Assembly: GCA_035648415.1 (NCBI GenBank)
Contig: DASRLO010000071.1
Span: forward strand, 1 to 64,000
Origin: DATARH01 sp035648415
GTDB lineage: Bacteria > Pseudomonadota > Alphaproteobacteria > ATCC43930 > CGMCC-115725
Length of the DNA stretch: 64,000 nt
Direction of reading: 5' to 3'
Positions 51,729-61,117 of the stretch are shown here, one piece after another. Position 1 is the stretch's first letter; the number at the start of each line of letters is the position of its first letter. The notes below the pieces were generated by a model. That model did not search any database and was not told the DNA's origin. It was given only the letters and a program-made list of their open reading frames with translations. The position numbers were made by a program, and so were the translations under genes.

Positions 51729-53842
51729 GCCTCCCGGCGGCGCCCGCCGCGCGCGGCTTCGATTTCGCCGCGTGGCGACGGCAACTTCCCTCGCTTGCCG
51801 CGCCGCTCGGGTTCGTCCTGATCCTGGCGATGGTGATCGTGCCGCTACCGCCGTTCGCGCTCGACATCCTGTTCACGTTCAATATCTGCTTCGGGCTGAT
51901 GATACTCTTGGCGGCGCTGTACACCGCGAAGCCGACTGATTTCTCATCGTTTCCGACCCTCCTTCTGATGACGACGCTGATGCGGCTGTCTCTCAACGTC
52001 GCGGCGGCGCGGGTCATCCTGCTGGACGGCTACCAGGGCGAAGATGCCGCGGGCCGGGTGATCCAGTCGTTCGGCGCCTTTGTCATCGGCGGCAATTACG
52101 CGGTCGGCATCGCGGTTTTCGCGATTCTCGTCATCATCAACTTCGTCGTCATCACCAAGGGCGCCGGGCGCATCGCCGAAGTCGCGGCGCGCTTTGTGCT
52201 GGACGGCATGCCGGGCAAGCAGATGGCGATCGACGCCGATCTCAACGCCGGGCTGATCAACCAGGAAGAGGCGACCAAGCGTCGACAGGAGGTCGGCCGC
52301 GAGGCCGATTTCTTCGGCGCGATGGACGGCGCCAGCAAATTCGTGCGCGGCGATGCGGTCGCCGCGGTGCTGATCCTGTTCATCAACCTGCTCGGCGGCC
52401 TCATCATCGGCGTCTGGCAGCACGAGCTGACCCTCGGCGAGGCCGGACAGACCTATACGCTCTTGACCATCGGCGACGGCTTGGTGGCGCAAATCCCGGC
52501 GCTCGTCATCTCGTCGGCGGCCGGCATCGTCGTCAGCCGGGTGACGACCGGCGCCGATGTCGGCAGCCAGATCGTCTCGCAACTCGCGATTTTCCCGAAG
52601 GCGTGGTGGCTCGCCTCTGGGCTCGTCGGCACGTTTGGCTTGGTGCCCGGCATGCCGCATCTGCCGTTCCTGGTCTTCGCCGGGTTGCTCGGCGCCGGCG
52701 CGCGGTGGATTTCGCGCGAGCAGGCGCGCGCCGCGATCGCCCCGCCGCCTCCGCCGCCCGCGGCGGAGCCGGCCGAGATCGATATCGGCGTCGTCGAGCT
52801 GGTTGAGCCGCTGGAGATCCAGGTCGGCTATCGATTGGTTGGACTGGTCAGTAAGGAGCGCGACGGCGGGTTGCTCCGCCGGCTGCGCGCGGTGCGCCGC
52901 CAGGTTTCGCGCGAGTTCGGCTTTCTGGTGCCGGTCGTGCATGTCCGCGACAACCCCGATTTGCGCTCGACCGGGTATCGCATCCTGCTCTACGGCGTCG
53001 AGTGCGCGGCGGGAGAGGTGCATCCCGACCGGCTCTTGGCGATGACGTCGGGCAAGGTGCTGGCCGAAATCCAGGGCATCCTCGGCCGGGACCCGGTGTT
53101 CGGCCGGCCGGCGCATTGGATCGCGCCGGCGACGGCGGACCAGGCGCGCGCCGCCGGATACACGGTGTTCGACGCGGCTGTGGTGATCGCCACGCATTTC
53201 GAACACGTCGCCCGCGATCATGTTGAGACCCTTTTCGGGCGCGCCGAACTCGATGCGGTGCTGGCGTACTTGAACAAGCTGATCCCCAAGCTCGTCGAGG
53301 AATTGACCCCGAAGCTGCTGCCGCTGACCGCCGTGCACACGGTGCTCGGCAGCCTGCTTGCCGAGCAGATACCGATCCGCGATTTGAGGACGATCGTCGC
53401 CGCCCTGATCGACGGCGCCGCGACGACGCAGGAGCCGCGGGCGCTGCACGAGCTCGTCCGGCTGAAGCTCGGCGGCTACATCGTGCAGACGGTGTTCGGC
53501 GCGGTCGACGAGTTGAAGGTGATGGCCCTCGAGCCCGATCTCGAACGCCTGCTGCACGATGTCGTGAAGCTGTCGTCGACCACCGGCGCGTTCGGGATCG
53601 AGCCTGGATTGGCTGAGGAGCTGCGCGCCGCGGCAACCGCCGCGGCGGCACGGCTCGAGGCGATGGCTTCGGTCGCCGCGATCGTCACCCGCCCCGAGCT
53701 GCGCGAGCTGGTGGCGCAATTGCTGCGCCCGGCGAGGCCGCGCGTCTGGACCTTCTCCTATCCCGAGATTCCGCCGCAAAAGCGCATAAAAGTCGTCGAG
53801 CTGCTCGGCCGCCCCTCCGGGAAACCGAGCGATGCCGACTGA
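51725..53842 (+). CDS. flhA: Flagellar export protein FlhA
   Basis: A 705-residue export-gate protein. Eight membrane segments cover the first 330 residues, with the FHIPEP-type loop (AARFVLDGMPGKQMAIDADL) and DADLNAGLI. A long cytoplasmic domain binds chaperone-substrate complexes. It is the largest part of the export gate. Length and motifs are normal. Its stop overlaps the fliA start. Confidence 0.97.
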   Translation: MSLPAAPAARGFDFAAWRRQLPSLAAPLGFVLILAMVIVPLPPFALDILFTFNICFGLMILLAALYTAKPTDFSSFPTLLLMTTLMRLSLNVAAARVILLDGYQGEDAAGRVIQSFGAFVIGGNYAVGIAVFAILVIINFVVITKGAGRIAEVAARFVLDGMPGKQMAIDADLNAGLINQEEATKRRQEVGREADFFGAMDGASKFVRGDAVAAVLILFINLLGGLIIGVWQHELTLGEAGQTYTLLTIGDGLVAQIPALVISSAAGIVVSRVTTGADVGSQIVSQLAIFPKAWWLASGLVGTFGLVPGMPHLPFLVFAGLLGAGARWISREQARAAIAPPPPPPAAEPAEIDIGVVELVEPLEIQVGYRLVGLVSKERDGGLLRRLRAVRRQVSREFGFLVPVVHVRDNPDLRSTGYRILLYGVECAAGEVHPDRLLAMTSGKVLAEIQGILGRDPVFGRPAHWIAPATADQARAAGYTVFDAAVVIATHFEHVARDHVETLFGRAELDAVLAYLNKLIPKLVEELTPKLLPLTAVHTVLGSLLAEQIPIRDLRTIVAALIDGAATTQEPRALHELVRLKLGGYIVQTVFGAVDELKVMALEPDLERLLHDVVKLSSTTGAFGIEPGLAEELRAAATAAAARLEAMASVAAIVTRPELRELVAQLLRPARPRVWTFSYPEIPPQKRIKVVELLGRPSGKPSDAD

Positions 53843-54644
53843 CCCCGATGCCCAGGTTCTGGAGCGCCGGAGCGCCGCGGCGGTTGCCGACTTGCGGTCT
53901 GCGCCGGGAGCCGCTTTCCCCTGCGGCTACGCCTCGCATTTTGACGAGGGCGAGATCATCCGGCAGTTCGTGCCGGTTGTGAAGCGGTTGGCGCTGCGCC
54001 TCAAGGGACGCCTGCCCGAGACGGTTCAGCTCGACGATCTGATCCAGGCAGGGCTTATCGCGGTGCTGCGGCTTTCACGTCATGCCGGGTTGGCGCCGCC
54101 GTCCGACCCGGTGCTGCAGCGCTCGATCGTCAACGCGATGATCGACGAGGTGCGCCGCGAAATCTGGGCGCCGGTGCGCACCGTCCGCCTCGCCAAGGCC
54201 GCCGGTCAGGCGATGCGCGCGGTCAAGTCGCGCCTTGGCCGGGACGGCAGCGACGAGGAAATCGCGGCCGAGATGGGCCTTCCGCTCAGGGAATACCACG
54301 TCGTGCTCGTCGAGATCGCCGGCATCCGGCTGCTGCAACTCGACGAATTCGACGAGGCCGCTGGGGACCCGCTTCAGGCCGCCGACAACCAAGACGCCGC
54401 GCTCGACCGCAGCCGCATGATGACCGCGCTCGCCGAGTCGATCTCGGCGCTGCCCGAGCGGGAAAAGCTCGTCGTCTCGCTCTACTACGAGCGGGAACTG
54501 AACATGGAGGAAGTCGGGGCGGTGCTCGGCCTCGACAAATCGACGGTCTGCCGGGTGCATGGGCGCGCCCTTTTGATGCTTCGCGACGTGCTGGCCGATT
54601 GGCGGGCGGAGGCAACCTCGCCGCCACCGGGTTCGGGAGATTAA
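53832..54644 (+). CDS. fliA: Flagellar sigma factor FliA (sigma-28)
   Basis: A 270-residue group 3 sigma factor. Region 2 (VVKRLALRLKGRLPETVQLDDLIQAG) and region 3 precede region 4 with a helix-turn-helix (LNMEEVGAVLGLDKSTVCRVHGRAL). The fit to FliA is good: LPEREKLVVSLYYERELNM. It would direct late flagellar genes. No FlgM anti-sigma gene is in the window. The start overlaps the flhA stop. Confidence 0.9.
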   Translation: MPTDPDAQVLERRSAAAVADLRSAPGAAFPCGYASHFDEGEIIRQFVPVVKRLALRLKGRLPETVQLDDLIQAGLIAVLRLSRHAGLAPPSDPVLQRSIVNAMIDEVRREIWAPVRTVRLAKAAGQAMRAVKSRLGRDGSDEEIAAEMGLPLREYHVVLVEIAGIRLLQLDEFDEAAGDPLQAADNQDAALDRSRMMTALAESISALPEREKLVVSLYYERELNMEEVGAVLGLDKSTVCRVHGRALLMLRDVLADWRAEATSPPPGSGD

Positions 54645-54647
54645 CGC

Positions 54648-55469
54648 GTGGATTTTCTATCGATAGTCGGCCTGGTGATGGGCGTCGGGGCGATCATTGC
54701 TTCGATGACGCTCGACGGCGGCAATGTCGGTGCGTTGCTGCAGTTTTCCGCCTTTGTCATCGTCGGCGGCGGCACCCTCGCCGCGGTGCTGGTGCAGACC
54801 CCGCTCAGCATCTTCCTGCGCGGCTTGAAGATGCTGTTGTGGATCTTCCTGCCGCCCAGGGACGACCGCCCCGACCAGCTGCGCCAGATCACCGACTGGC
54901 TGCGCATCGCGCGCCATCAATTCGTCCTGGCGCTCGATCCGGTCGCCGAGCAGCAGACCGACCCGTTCATCCGCCAGGCCCTGCGGCTGGTTGTCGACGG
55001 CATCGAAGCGCCGCAAATCCGCGTGGTCCTCGAAACCAACATCCAGACCTCGGCGCATGAGGAGATGCTCGGCGCCGAGATGTACGAGGCGATGGGCGGC
55101 TATGCGCCGACGGTCGGCATTCTCGGCGCGGTGATGGGGCTTATCACCGTGATGTCGCATCTCGATGATCCTTCGAAGCTCGGCGAAGGGATCGCCACCG
55201 CCTTTGTCGCCACGGTCTACGGCGTCGGGCTCGCCAATTTGTTTCTGCTGCCGGTGGCCGCGAAACTGAAATTCCTCGTGAAGCGCCGGGTGCGGCGGCT
55301 CGAGATGATCACCGAGGGGATGATCGGCATCGCCATCCTCGAAAGCCCGCTGCAGCTCGAAGTGAGGCTGCGCAGCTTTATGGAGCACGGCCACGCGGAA
55401 GACGCCGGCGATCGCGGCGCCGAGGAAGCGGAAGCGAACCCAAGTCCGGCCGCGGCCGCGGCCGACTAG
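54648..55469 (+). CDS. motA: Flagellar motor stator protein MotA
   Basis: A 273-residue stator subunit with four helices. Typical motifs are GVGAIIASMTLDGGNVGALL at the start, EAMGGYAPTVGILGAVMGLI and the helix ending ANLFLLPVAAKL. It is of the MotC/PomA-like type and forms the ion channel with MotB. The GTG start at 54648 has GGGAG upstream. The C-terminal 30 residues are an Ala/Glu-rich tail. Confidence 0.94.
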   Translation: MDFLSIVGLVMGVGAIIASMTLDGGNVGALLQFSAFVIVGGGTLAAVLVQTPLSIFLRGLKMLLWIFLPPRDDRPDQLRQITDWLRIARHQFVLALDPVAEQQTDPFIRQALRLVVDGIEAPQIRVVLETNIQTSAHEEMLGAEMYEAMGGYAPTVGILGAVMGLITVMSHLDDPSKLGEGIATAFVATVYGVGLANLFLLPVAAKLKFLVKRRVRRLEMITEGMIGIAILESPLQLEVRLRSFMEHGHAEDAGDRGAEEAEANPSPAAAAAD

Positions 55470-55504
55470 CGAATGGGCGCGGCATCTGACGACGGAGAGC
55501 GGAA

Positions 55505-56542
55505 GTGAAAAATCTCGAACCGGAAAAGCCCCCAAACCACGAGCGGTGGATCATTTCCTATGCCGATTTCACGACGCTGCTGCTGGCGACCTTTGTCGTC
55601 ATGTACGCGGTGTCGACGATCAACTCGTCGAAATTCCAGCAGATGGCCGAGTCGTTCTCGACCGCCTTTATCGGGCGCACCACGCACATCCAGGACAGCG
55701 GTTTCGCGGCGGCGCAGAAGGCCCCCTTTACCGCCATGCCCAACCCGGTGCACCTGCCCATCATAACCCGCGAGCAGGAGGTCAAGAACCTCCCCCCGGC
55801 GATGCGCCAAGAGCCGACAAGCGGCGATCCCAACCAGAAATCGGAGAACGGCAAGTACCTGGCGAGCGGCGGCGAGGCGACGCCGCCGCCAATCCAGGCG
55901 CAGCTCCAGGGTCACACGGAAGAAAGCGTCGCCGCGCCGAACGATCCGCTGCGGCAACAGGTTGAGGAGCGGGTTCACGACCTCGACGCCGCGTACAACC
56001 AGCTCACCACGGCGCTGGCCCAGCTGATCGGCAAGGGCGAGGTCCATGTTTCCCTGCAGTCGCTGGGGGTGGTCGTCGATATCAACGAGGTGCTGCTGTT
56101 CAACAGCGGCAAGGCCGATCTGACGCCGGCCGCGCTGCCGCTGATCGACGAGATCGCGAGAATCCTCGCCGGCCTGCACTACCAGATCCAGGTCAACGGC
56201 TTCACCGACAACGTGCGGATCCACACCGCGCAGTTCGACTCGAACTGGGATCTGTCGGCGACCCGGGCGATCTCGGTGGTAAAGCGCTTCGTCGCCGCGG
56301 ATATCGATCCGACGCTGCTGGTCGGCGCCGGCTTTGGCGAATACCACCCCGTCGCCTCCAACGAGACGACGGATGGCAGGGCGACCAATCGACGGGTCTC
56401 GATCGTTGTGGTTTCGCCGGTCGAGGGCAGCGATCCGGCGCGGACGCGCCTGCTCGGCAGCGCCGCGGAGCGCGCCGCCGCCTCGGCGCCGGCTTCCGCC
56501 GCCGCGCCGCCGCCCGCTGTCGCACCGTCCTCGGCGCAATAG
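55505..56542 (+). CDS. motB: Flagellar motor stator protein MotB
   Basis: A 345-residue stator subunit. The single helix (ISYADFTTLLLATFVVMYAV) holds the ion-binding aspartate. The periplasmic part ends in an OmpA-like peptidoglycan-binding domain (VLLFNSGKADLTPAALPLID ... NGFTDNVRI ... GRATNRRVSIVV). A Pro/Ala-rich tail follows. It starts at a GTG with GGAGAGCGGAA upstream. Confidence 0.94.
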   Translation: MKNLEPEKPPNHERWIISYADFTTLLLATFVVMYAVSTINSSKFQQMAESFSTAFIGRTTHIQDSGFAAAQKAPFTAMPNPVHLPIITREQEVKNLPPAMRQEPTSGDPNQKSENGKYLASGGEATPPPIQAQLQGHTEESVAAPNDPLRQQVEERVHDLDAAYNQLTTALAQLIGKGEVHVSLQSLGVVVDINEVLLFNSGKADLTPAALPLIDEIARILAGLHYQIQVNGFTDNVRIHTAQFDSNWDLSATRAISVVKRFVAADIDPTLLVGAGFGEYHPVASNETTDGRATNRRVSIVVVSPVEGSDPARTRLLGSAAERAAASAPASAAAPPPAVAPSSAQ

Positions 56543-56565
56543 CCGCGTCGCCGCCAACGCCCGCA

Positions 56566-56847
56566 ATGGCCCGATCCGCCAAGAAGAAGGCACCAAAGGC
56601 GACCAAGCTGGGCGGGTTGCGGCCGGTGCTGCTGGCGTTCGGTCTCGGGCTTTACTGGTTTGTCGAGCATCAGGATGGCGGCGCGGACGCGGATGCGCCG
56701 ATGTGGGGTTATTTGGTGATGGCCGGCGTGCGTCTGCTCGCGGCCTTCGTCGGCGCCTGGTTCATCGTATCGGCGGTGCGGCTCGCCGTCGCGCTCCTCA
56801 GGTTCGCGCTCGCCTATCTGCGGGCGCTGTGGCCGCAGGAAGGCTGA
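56566..56847 (+). CDS. Small membrane protein within the flagellar cluster
   Basis: A 93-residue protein with a basic N-terminus (ARSAKKKAPKATK) and two hydrophobic segments (LRPVLLAFGLGLYWFVE and VRLLAAFVGAWFIVSAVRLAV). I do not recognise it. It lies between motB and fliH and its stop overlaps the fliH start, so it is translated with the cluster. It may be a motor or export accessory. Confidence 0.7.
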   Translation: MARSAKKKAPKATKLGGLRPVLLAFGLGLYWFVEHQDGGADADAPMWGYLVMAGVRLLAAFVGAWFIVSAVRLAVALLRFALAYLRALWPQEG

Positions 56848-57632
56848 TGGGCACACGGCCAAACCTCGCGGGGGTTTCGGTGCTTCCCTTCCAATTCCCC
56901 CCGCTTAAGGAGGCATCGGCGGCAAAGCCGGAAGCCGTCGTTGCCGCCGGCGACGCCGGGCCGCTCGACGAAAACGCCGCGGCCGCCCCGCTGCTGGCGA
57001 ATGGGACAAATTCCCATCCCGGCGGCATCGAACCCGCCGTCGAGATGGCGGCCGCGCTAGCCCAAGCCCGCGCCGAAGGTTTGCGGCTTGGTATCCAAGA
57101 AGGACGCGAGAAGGGTTACGCCGCGGGCTTTGCCGAGGGGCTCGAAGCGGGCGAGGCGAGCCTGGGCGCGGCGGCGCGGCGTCTGGCGGCAATCGTCCTG
57201 CGCTTGGGCGGGCCGCTGACAGCGCTGGAGCAGCCGGTCGAGGAGGCGGTGGCGGCGCTGGCGCTCGAGGTGGCGCGTTGCGTCATCGGCGGCGAAGTCA
57301 AGCGGTCGCGCGAATTCTTGGTGCGGCTGATCCGCGAAGCGATCGCCAAGGTCCCACTCGAGATGGCCGCGCCCCGGATCATCCTGAACCCGGTCGATCT
57401 CGATCTTGTGCGCCGGCTGGTGCCGGAAATCGGCAGAGGCGGCGCGACGCTCGCCGCCGACGACTCGATCGAAGCCGGCGGCTGCCTGGTTGTCGCCGAC
57501 GGCGAAGAGCAGCCGCTCAAGGACCGCCGCTGGAACCCGCGCAACGCCGACGCGGTCTCGCAGGTCAACCTGACCCTGGCGTCGCGCTGGCGCGAGGTGA
57601 TGCTGACCCTGTTCGACGGTGAAGACGAATGA
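56847..57632 (+). CDS. fliH: Flagellar export regulator FliH
   Basis: A 261-residue protein that binds and restrains the FliI ATPase. The N-terminal 60 residues are variable. A helix with small-residue repeats (ARAEGLRLGIQEGREKGYAA) is typical of FliH, and the C-terminal domain (DDSIEAGGCLVVADGEEQPL) matches the HrpE/YscL/FliH family. Start and stop overlap both neighbours. Confidence 0.85.
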   Translation: MGTRPNLAGVSVLPFQFPPLKEASAAKPEAVVAAGDAGPLDENAAAAPLLANGTNSHPGGIEPAVEMAAALAQARAEGLRLGIQEGREKGYAAGFAEGLEAGEASLGAAARRLAAIVLRLGGPLTALEQPVEEAVAALALEVARCVIGGEVKRSREFLVRLIREAIAKVPLEMAAPRIILNPVDLDLVRRLVPEIGRGGATLAADDSIEAGGCLVVADGEEQPLKDRRWNPRNADAVSQVNLTLASRWREVMLTLFDGEDE

Positions 57633-58981
57633 CCGCGCCGCCCGATAGCGGGCTGGCGGATCGGCTGGTGGCGGGGCTTGAGCGCTATCAGGCGCGGCTC
57701 GGTCGGGCCGATCACGGCGTCAAGGTCCATGGCAGCCTGATCCGTATCGTCGGGCTGGTGATGGAGGCCCGCGGCATTCACGTCGCGATCGGCGAACGCT
57801 GCTTTGTCGAGAGCGAGACGGGACGGCTGCTCTCCGCCGAGGTCGTCGGCTTCGACGGCGGGCGGGTCCTGCTGATGGCGGAGGGACATGCCGGGGGCCT
57901 CACCCCCGGGGCGAGGGTGATCCCGGCCGGGCGGACGATGGAGGTTGCGGTCGGCTCGGAGCTGCTGGGCCGCGTCATCGACGGCGGCGGCCTGGCGATC
58001 GACGGCAAGGGGCAGATTCGCTGCACCGAGCGCATGCCGCTGTTCGGCCAAACCGTGAACCCGATGCGGCGCGCGCTCGTCGACGAGCCGCTAGATGTCG
58101 GAGTTCGTTCAGTAAATGCGCTTTTTACGGTCGGCCGCGGCTCGCGTCTCGGGCTCTTTGCGGGAAGCGGCGTGGGGAAGAGCGTGCTGTTGGGTATGAT
58201 GGCCCGGTACACCAGCGCCGATGTGGTGGTGGTGGGCCTGATCGGCGAGCGGAGCCGCGAGGTCAAGGAATTCGTCGAGCGGATTCTCGGCGCCGACGGG
58301 TTGGCAAAGGCCGTCGTCGTTGCCGCGCCGGCGGACCAGTCCGCATTGGGGCGGGTGCATGGCGCGTATCGTGCGACGGCGATCGCAGAATATTTTCGCG
58401 ACCGCGGCCACCGGGTGCTGTTGCTGATGGATTCGCTGACCCGGTTTGCCATGGCCCAACGCGAGGTCGGGCTTGCGGTCGGCGAGATCCCGGCGAGCCG
58501 GGGTTATCCGCCGTCGGTGTTCGGGCGGATTTCATCGCTGTGCGAGCGCGCCGGCAACGGCGCCGAGGGTTCGGGCAGCATCACCGCGCTCTATACCGTG
58601 CTGGTCGAGGGCGACGACCCAAACGACCCGGTCGCCGACTCGGCGCGCTCGATCCTCGACGGGCACCTGGTGCTGTCGCGCAAGCTCGCCGACCGCAGCC
58701 ATTTCCCGGCGCTCGATGTCGCCGCCTCGGTGAGCCGGGTGATGCCGGCGGTCGTCGCGTCCGAACAGGTCCTTGCGACCCAGCGCTTCAAGCAGCTTTA
58801 CAACCGGCTCGAGGAAAGCCGCGACCTTATCGCGATCGGCGGCTACCGGCCAGGGCACGACGCCGAACTCGACCGCGCGGTGTCGCTGCAACCGGCGATC
58901 AACGAATTCCTGCGCCAGGACATGACCAACGCGGTGCGGTTCTCCGAAAGCGTGGGGGCGCTTCGGGGGATTGTCGGTTAG
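57629..58981 (+). CDS. fliI: Flagellum-specific ATPase FliI
   Basis: A 450-residue F1-type ATPase that energises flagellar export. Walker A GSGVGKS is at 179-185, Walker B is VLLLMDSLTRFAMAQREVG, and GEIPASRGYPPSVF follows. The N-terminal HAS-barrel and C-terminal helical domain are present. The length is normal. It overlaps the fliH stop by 4 bases. Confidence 0.97.
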   Translation: MTAPPDSGLADRLVAGLERYQARLGRADHGVKVHGSLIRIVGLVMEARGIHVAIGERCFVESETGRLLSAEVVGFDGGRVLLMAEGHAGGLTPGARVIPAGRTMEVAVGSELLGRVIDGGGLAIDGKGQIRCTERMPLFGQTVNPMRRALVDEPLDVGVRSVNALFTVGRGSRLGLFAGSGVGKSVLLGMMARYTSADVVVVGLIGERSREVKEFVERILGADGLAKAVVVAAPADQSALGRVHGAYRATAIAEYFRDRGHRVLLLMDSLTRFAMAQREVGLAVGEIPASRGYPPSVFGRISSLCERAGNGAEGSGSITALYTVLVEGDDPNDPVADSARSILDGHLVLSRKLADRSHFPALDVAASVSRVMPAVVASEQVLATQRFKQLYNRLEESRDLIAIGGYRPGHDAELDRAVSLQPAINEFLRQDMTNAVRFSESVGALRGIVG

Positions 58982-59003
58982 CGGATAGAACGATGGGGGA
59001 GAA

Positions 59004-59432
59004 ATGGCGGTCCTGCACACGCTAATCAGCGTCACCGGCCAGAAGGGCGACGGCGCGCTGGTCAATTGGCAGCGTCTCAAGCAGCAATGCGACGACGCGC
59101 TGATGAAATTGTCGCTGCTAAAGCAGCATCGCGAGCGCTATCGCGATCTCCTCAATTCCGGCCTCGGCGAAGGCATGCCGGCGATGTCGACGATGGCCTA
59201 TCTCGGCTTTATCGGTCAGATCGAGGAGGTCGTGCTGCGCCAGGAGAGCGAGGTGGGACGGCTCGAGGCGGCCTGTACCCGGCAGTGGCGGGAGCTCGTC
59301 GAAATCCGGCGCGAGAAGCGCATGTACGAGATCGTCCAGGAGCGCGCCACCGAGCAGGAACTCGCCGCCGCGTTGCGGCAAAGCCAGGCCGAGATCGACG
59401 ATTTGCTGCAACGGGTCGGCAAGCTCCCGTGA
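59004..59432 (+). CDS. fliJ: Flagellar export protein FliJ
   Basis: A 142-residue coiled-coil protein of FliJ type, recognised mainly by its place after fliI and its Glu/Arg/Gln-rich helical pattern (LSLLKQHRERYRDLLN and IEEVVLRQESEVGRLEA). It joins FliI to FlhA. The start is the ATG at 59004. Confidence 0.75.
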   Translation: MAVLHTLISVTGQKGDGALVNWQRLKQQCDDALMKLSLLKQHRERYRDLLNSGLGEGMPAMSTMAYLGFIGQIEEVVLRQESEVGRLEAACTRQWRELVEIRREKRMYEIVQERATEQELAAALRQSQAEIDDLLQRVGKLP

Positions 59433-59471
59433 CCCGCGTCCGTCGCATGACGTAAAGCGGTATTTCGCGCG

Positions 59472-60017
59472 ATGGCCGATATCGACCAGGCGGCGACGCT
59501 TGATCTTGCCGGGTCCCGCGGCCGCGGCCCGCTCCTGAAATGGGCGATCATCGGCGTCGCCGTGCTGTTGCTGCTCGGGGCCGGGGCCGCGGTCTGGTAT
59601 TTTTTTCTCGGCGGCCGCGCGCATTTCGCCCCGAAGGAGGCAAAGGAAATCGAGGCCCCGCTGCCTTTCTTCCTCGAGCTGAAGACGTTTGTCGTCAGCA
59701 TGCCGAGCAGCACCGGCGCCTCGCATTTCGTCCAGCTCGGGGTGAGTCTGCAACTGCCGCGCGCGGCAGCCAGCGAGATGGTCAATGCGCTGCTGCCCGA
59801 ATTGCAAGACGCGATGCGTCAAATGCTCCTGGGCTTCAAAAGCGAGGATCTGCAAAACCCGGACGGCGTCAACAAGGTGCGCGGGGTGATGATCGAGCGG
59901 CTGAACAAGCTGATGGCGGTCGTGCTCGGGCCCGACCGCATCGCCAAGCTGACCGAGGGCAGTCCCGACGGCGCCTTCGTCCAGAACGTGCTGTTCACCA
60001 CCTTGATCGTCGAATGA
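59472..60017 (+). CDS. fliL: Flagellar basal body-associated protein FliL
   Basis: A 181-residue protein with one N-terminal helix (LLKWAIIGVAVLLLLGAGAA) and a periplasmic stomatin-like domain (FFLELKTFVVSMPSS, LGVSLQLPRAAASEMVNALL, NKVRGVMIERLNKLM). FliL strengthens stator action. There is a long basic/acidic linker (KEAKEIEAP). The motifs fit. Confidence 0.88.
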   Translation: MADIDQAATLDLAGSRGRGPLLKWAIIGVAVLLLLGAGAAVWYFFLGGRAHFAPKEAKEIEAPLPFFLELKTFVVSMPSSTGASHFVQLGVSLQLPRAAASEMVNALLPELQDAMRQMLLGFKSEDLQNPDGVNKVRGVMIERLNKLMAVVLGPDRIAKLTEGSPDGAFVQNVLFTTLIVE

Positions 60018-60032
60018 CGAACCCCCTGCCGC

Positions 60033-60380
60033 ATGCGGGAGCCGGGCGTGCCGTATGACGCGGACGGGCTCGGCTCGTTGTCGCTCACGCTGGGGATCAT
60101 CGTGCTGCTGCTGTGGGGCGGGATCTGGGCGATGCGGCGCATGCGGCCCGGGATCGGCCTCGGCAATGCGCGCGATTGCGCGATCCTGCGCTCCCTCGCG
60201 CTGGGGCCGCGCGAGCGGCTTCTCGTGGTGCGCGTCGGGCCGCGCCATCTGGTGATTGGCATCGGCTCGGCGTCGGTGTCGCTGTTGTGCGAGCTCGACG
60301 AGCCGCTGCCGATCGCGGCGGGTGACGACCGTTTTGGCGAGGCGGTCCGCAAGGCGGTGGGGCGATGGCGCGGCGGCTGA
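60033..60380 (+). CDS. fliO: Flagellar assembly protein FliO
   Basis: A 115-residue protein with one helix (SLSLTLGIIVLLLWGGIWAM) and a short cytoplasmic part with LGPRERLLVVRVGPRHLVIG, the FliO pattern. FliO helps FliP assemble. Its 3' end overlaps fliP by 16 bases. Confidence 0.85.
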   Translation: MREPGVPYDADGLGSLSLTLGIIVLLLWGGIWAMRRMRPGIGLGNARDCAILRSLALGPRERLLVVRVGPRHLVIGIGSASVSLLCELDEPLPIAAGDDRFGEAVRKAVGRWRGG

Positions 60381-61117
60381 CCCTATGCGTGCTCGCGGCG
60401 CTGCTCGCCGGCGGGGCGATCTGCGCCGCGGCGCACGCCGCCGGCATCGGCGCGCTCGACATGCACCCGGACGGCCACGGCGGGCAGACCTACACCATGC
60501 CGGTGCAGCTCCTGATGCTGATGGCGGGGCTGGTGTTCCTACCGGCGATCCTGCTGACGATGACCTCGTTCACCCGCATCATCATCGTGCTGTCGCTGCT
60601 CAGGCAGGCGCTGGGGCTCACCCAGACGCCGCCGAACCAGGTGCTGATCGGGCTCGCGCTGTTCCTGACCATGTTCGTGATGGGGCCGGTCTTTACCCGG
60701 GTCGGCAGCGATGCGCTGCAGCCGCTGCTCGACAACAAGATTTCGACCGAGGACGCGCTGATCAAGGCGGAGGGCCCGCTGCGCGAATTTATGACCAAGC
60801 AGACCCGCCGCGAGGATCTCGGCCTGTTCCTCAAACTGGCCGGCGGCCAGACCTACCAGAGCGCCGAAGACGTGCCGTTCTCGGTGCTGGTTCCCGCTTT
60901 TGTGACCTCCGAACTGAAGACCGGGTTTCAGATCGGCTTCCTCATTTTCCTGCCGTTTCTGGTGATCGACATCGTCGTCGCGGCGGTGATGATGTCGCTG
61001 GGCATGATGCTGCTGTCGCCGACCAGCGTGTCGCTGCCGTTGAAGCTCGCGCTGTTTGTCCTGGTCAACGGCTGGACCCTCGTCATCGGCTCGCTGGCCG
61101 AGGGCTTCCTGCGTTGA
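60365..61117 (+). CDS. fliP: Flagellar export gate protein FliP
   Basis: A 250-residue export-gate protein. A signal-like N-terminus (residues 1-26) is followed by MPVQLLMLMAGLVFLPAILL, TSFTRIIIVLSLLRQALG, and the C-terminal GFLIFLPFLVIDIVVAAVMM and NGWTLVIGSLAEGFLR. The gene is intact. Its last 129 bases form the start of a 161-bp tandem duplication. The TGA at 61115-61117 overlaps a TTG start of the chimeric frame. Confidence 0.95.
   Translation: MARRLTLCVLAALLAGGAICAAAHAAGIGALDMHPDGHGGQTYTMPVQLLMLMAGLVFLPAILLTMTSFTRIIIVLSLLRQALGLTQTPPNQVLIGLALFLTMFVMGPVFTRVGSDALQPLLDNKISTEDALIKAEGPLREFMTKQTRREDLGLFLKLAGGQTYQSAEDVPFSVLVPAFVTSELKTGFQIGFLIFLPFLVIDIVVAAVMMSLGMMLLSPTSVSLPLKLALFVLVNGWTLVIGSLAEGFLR

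Noticed and set aside
51944..53779. Minus-strand frame opposite flhA
   Set aside because: Shadow of flhA; no domain, biased to Arg, Asp and Gln.
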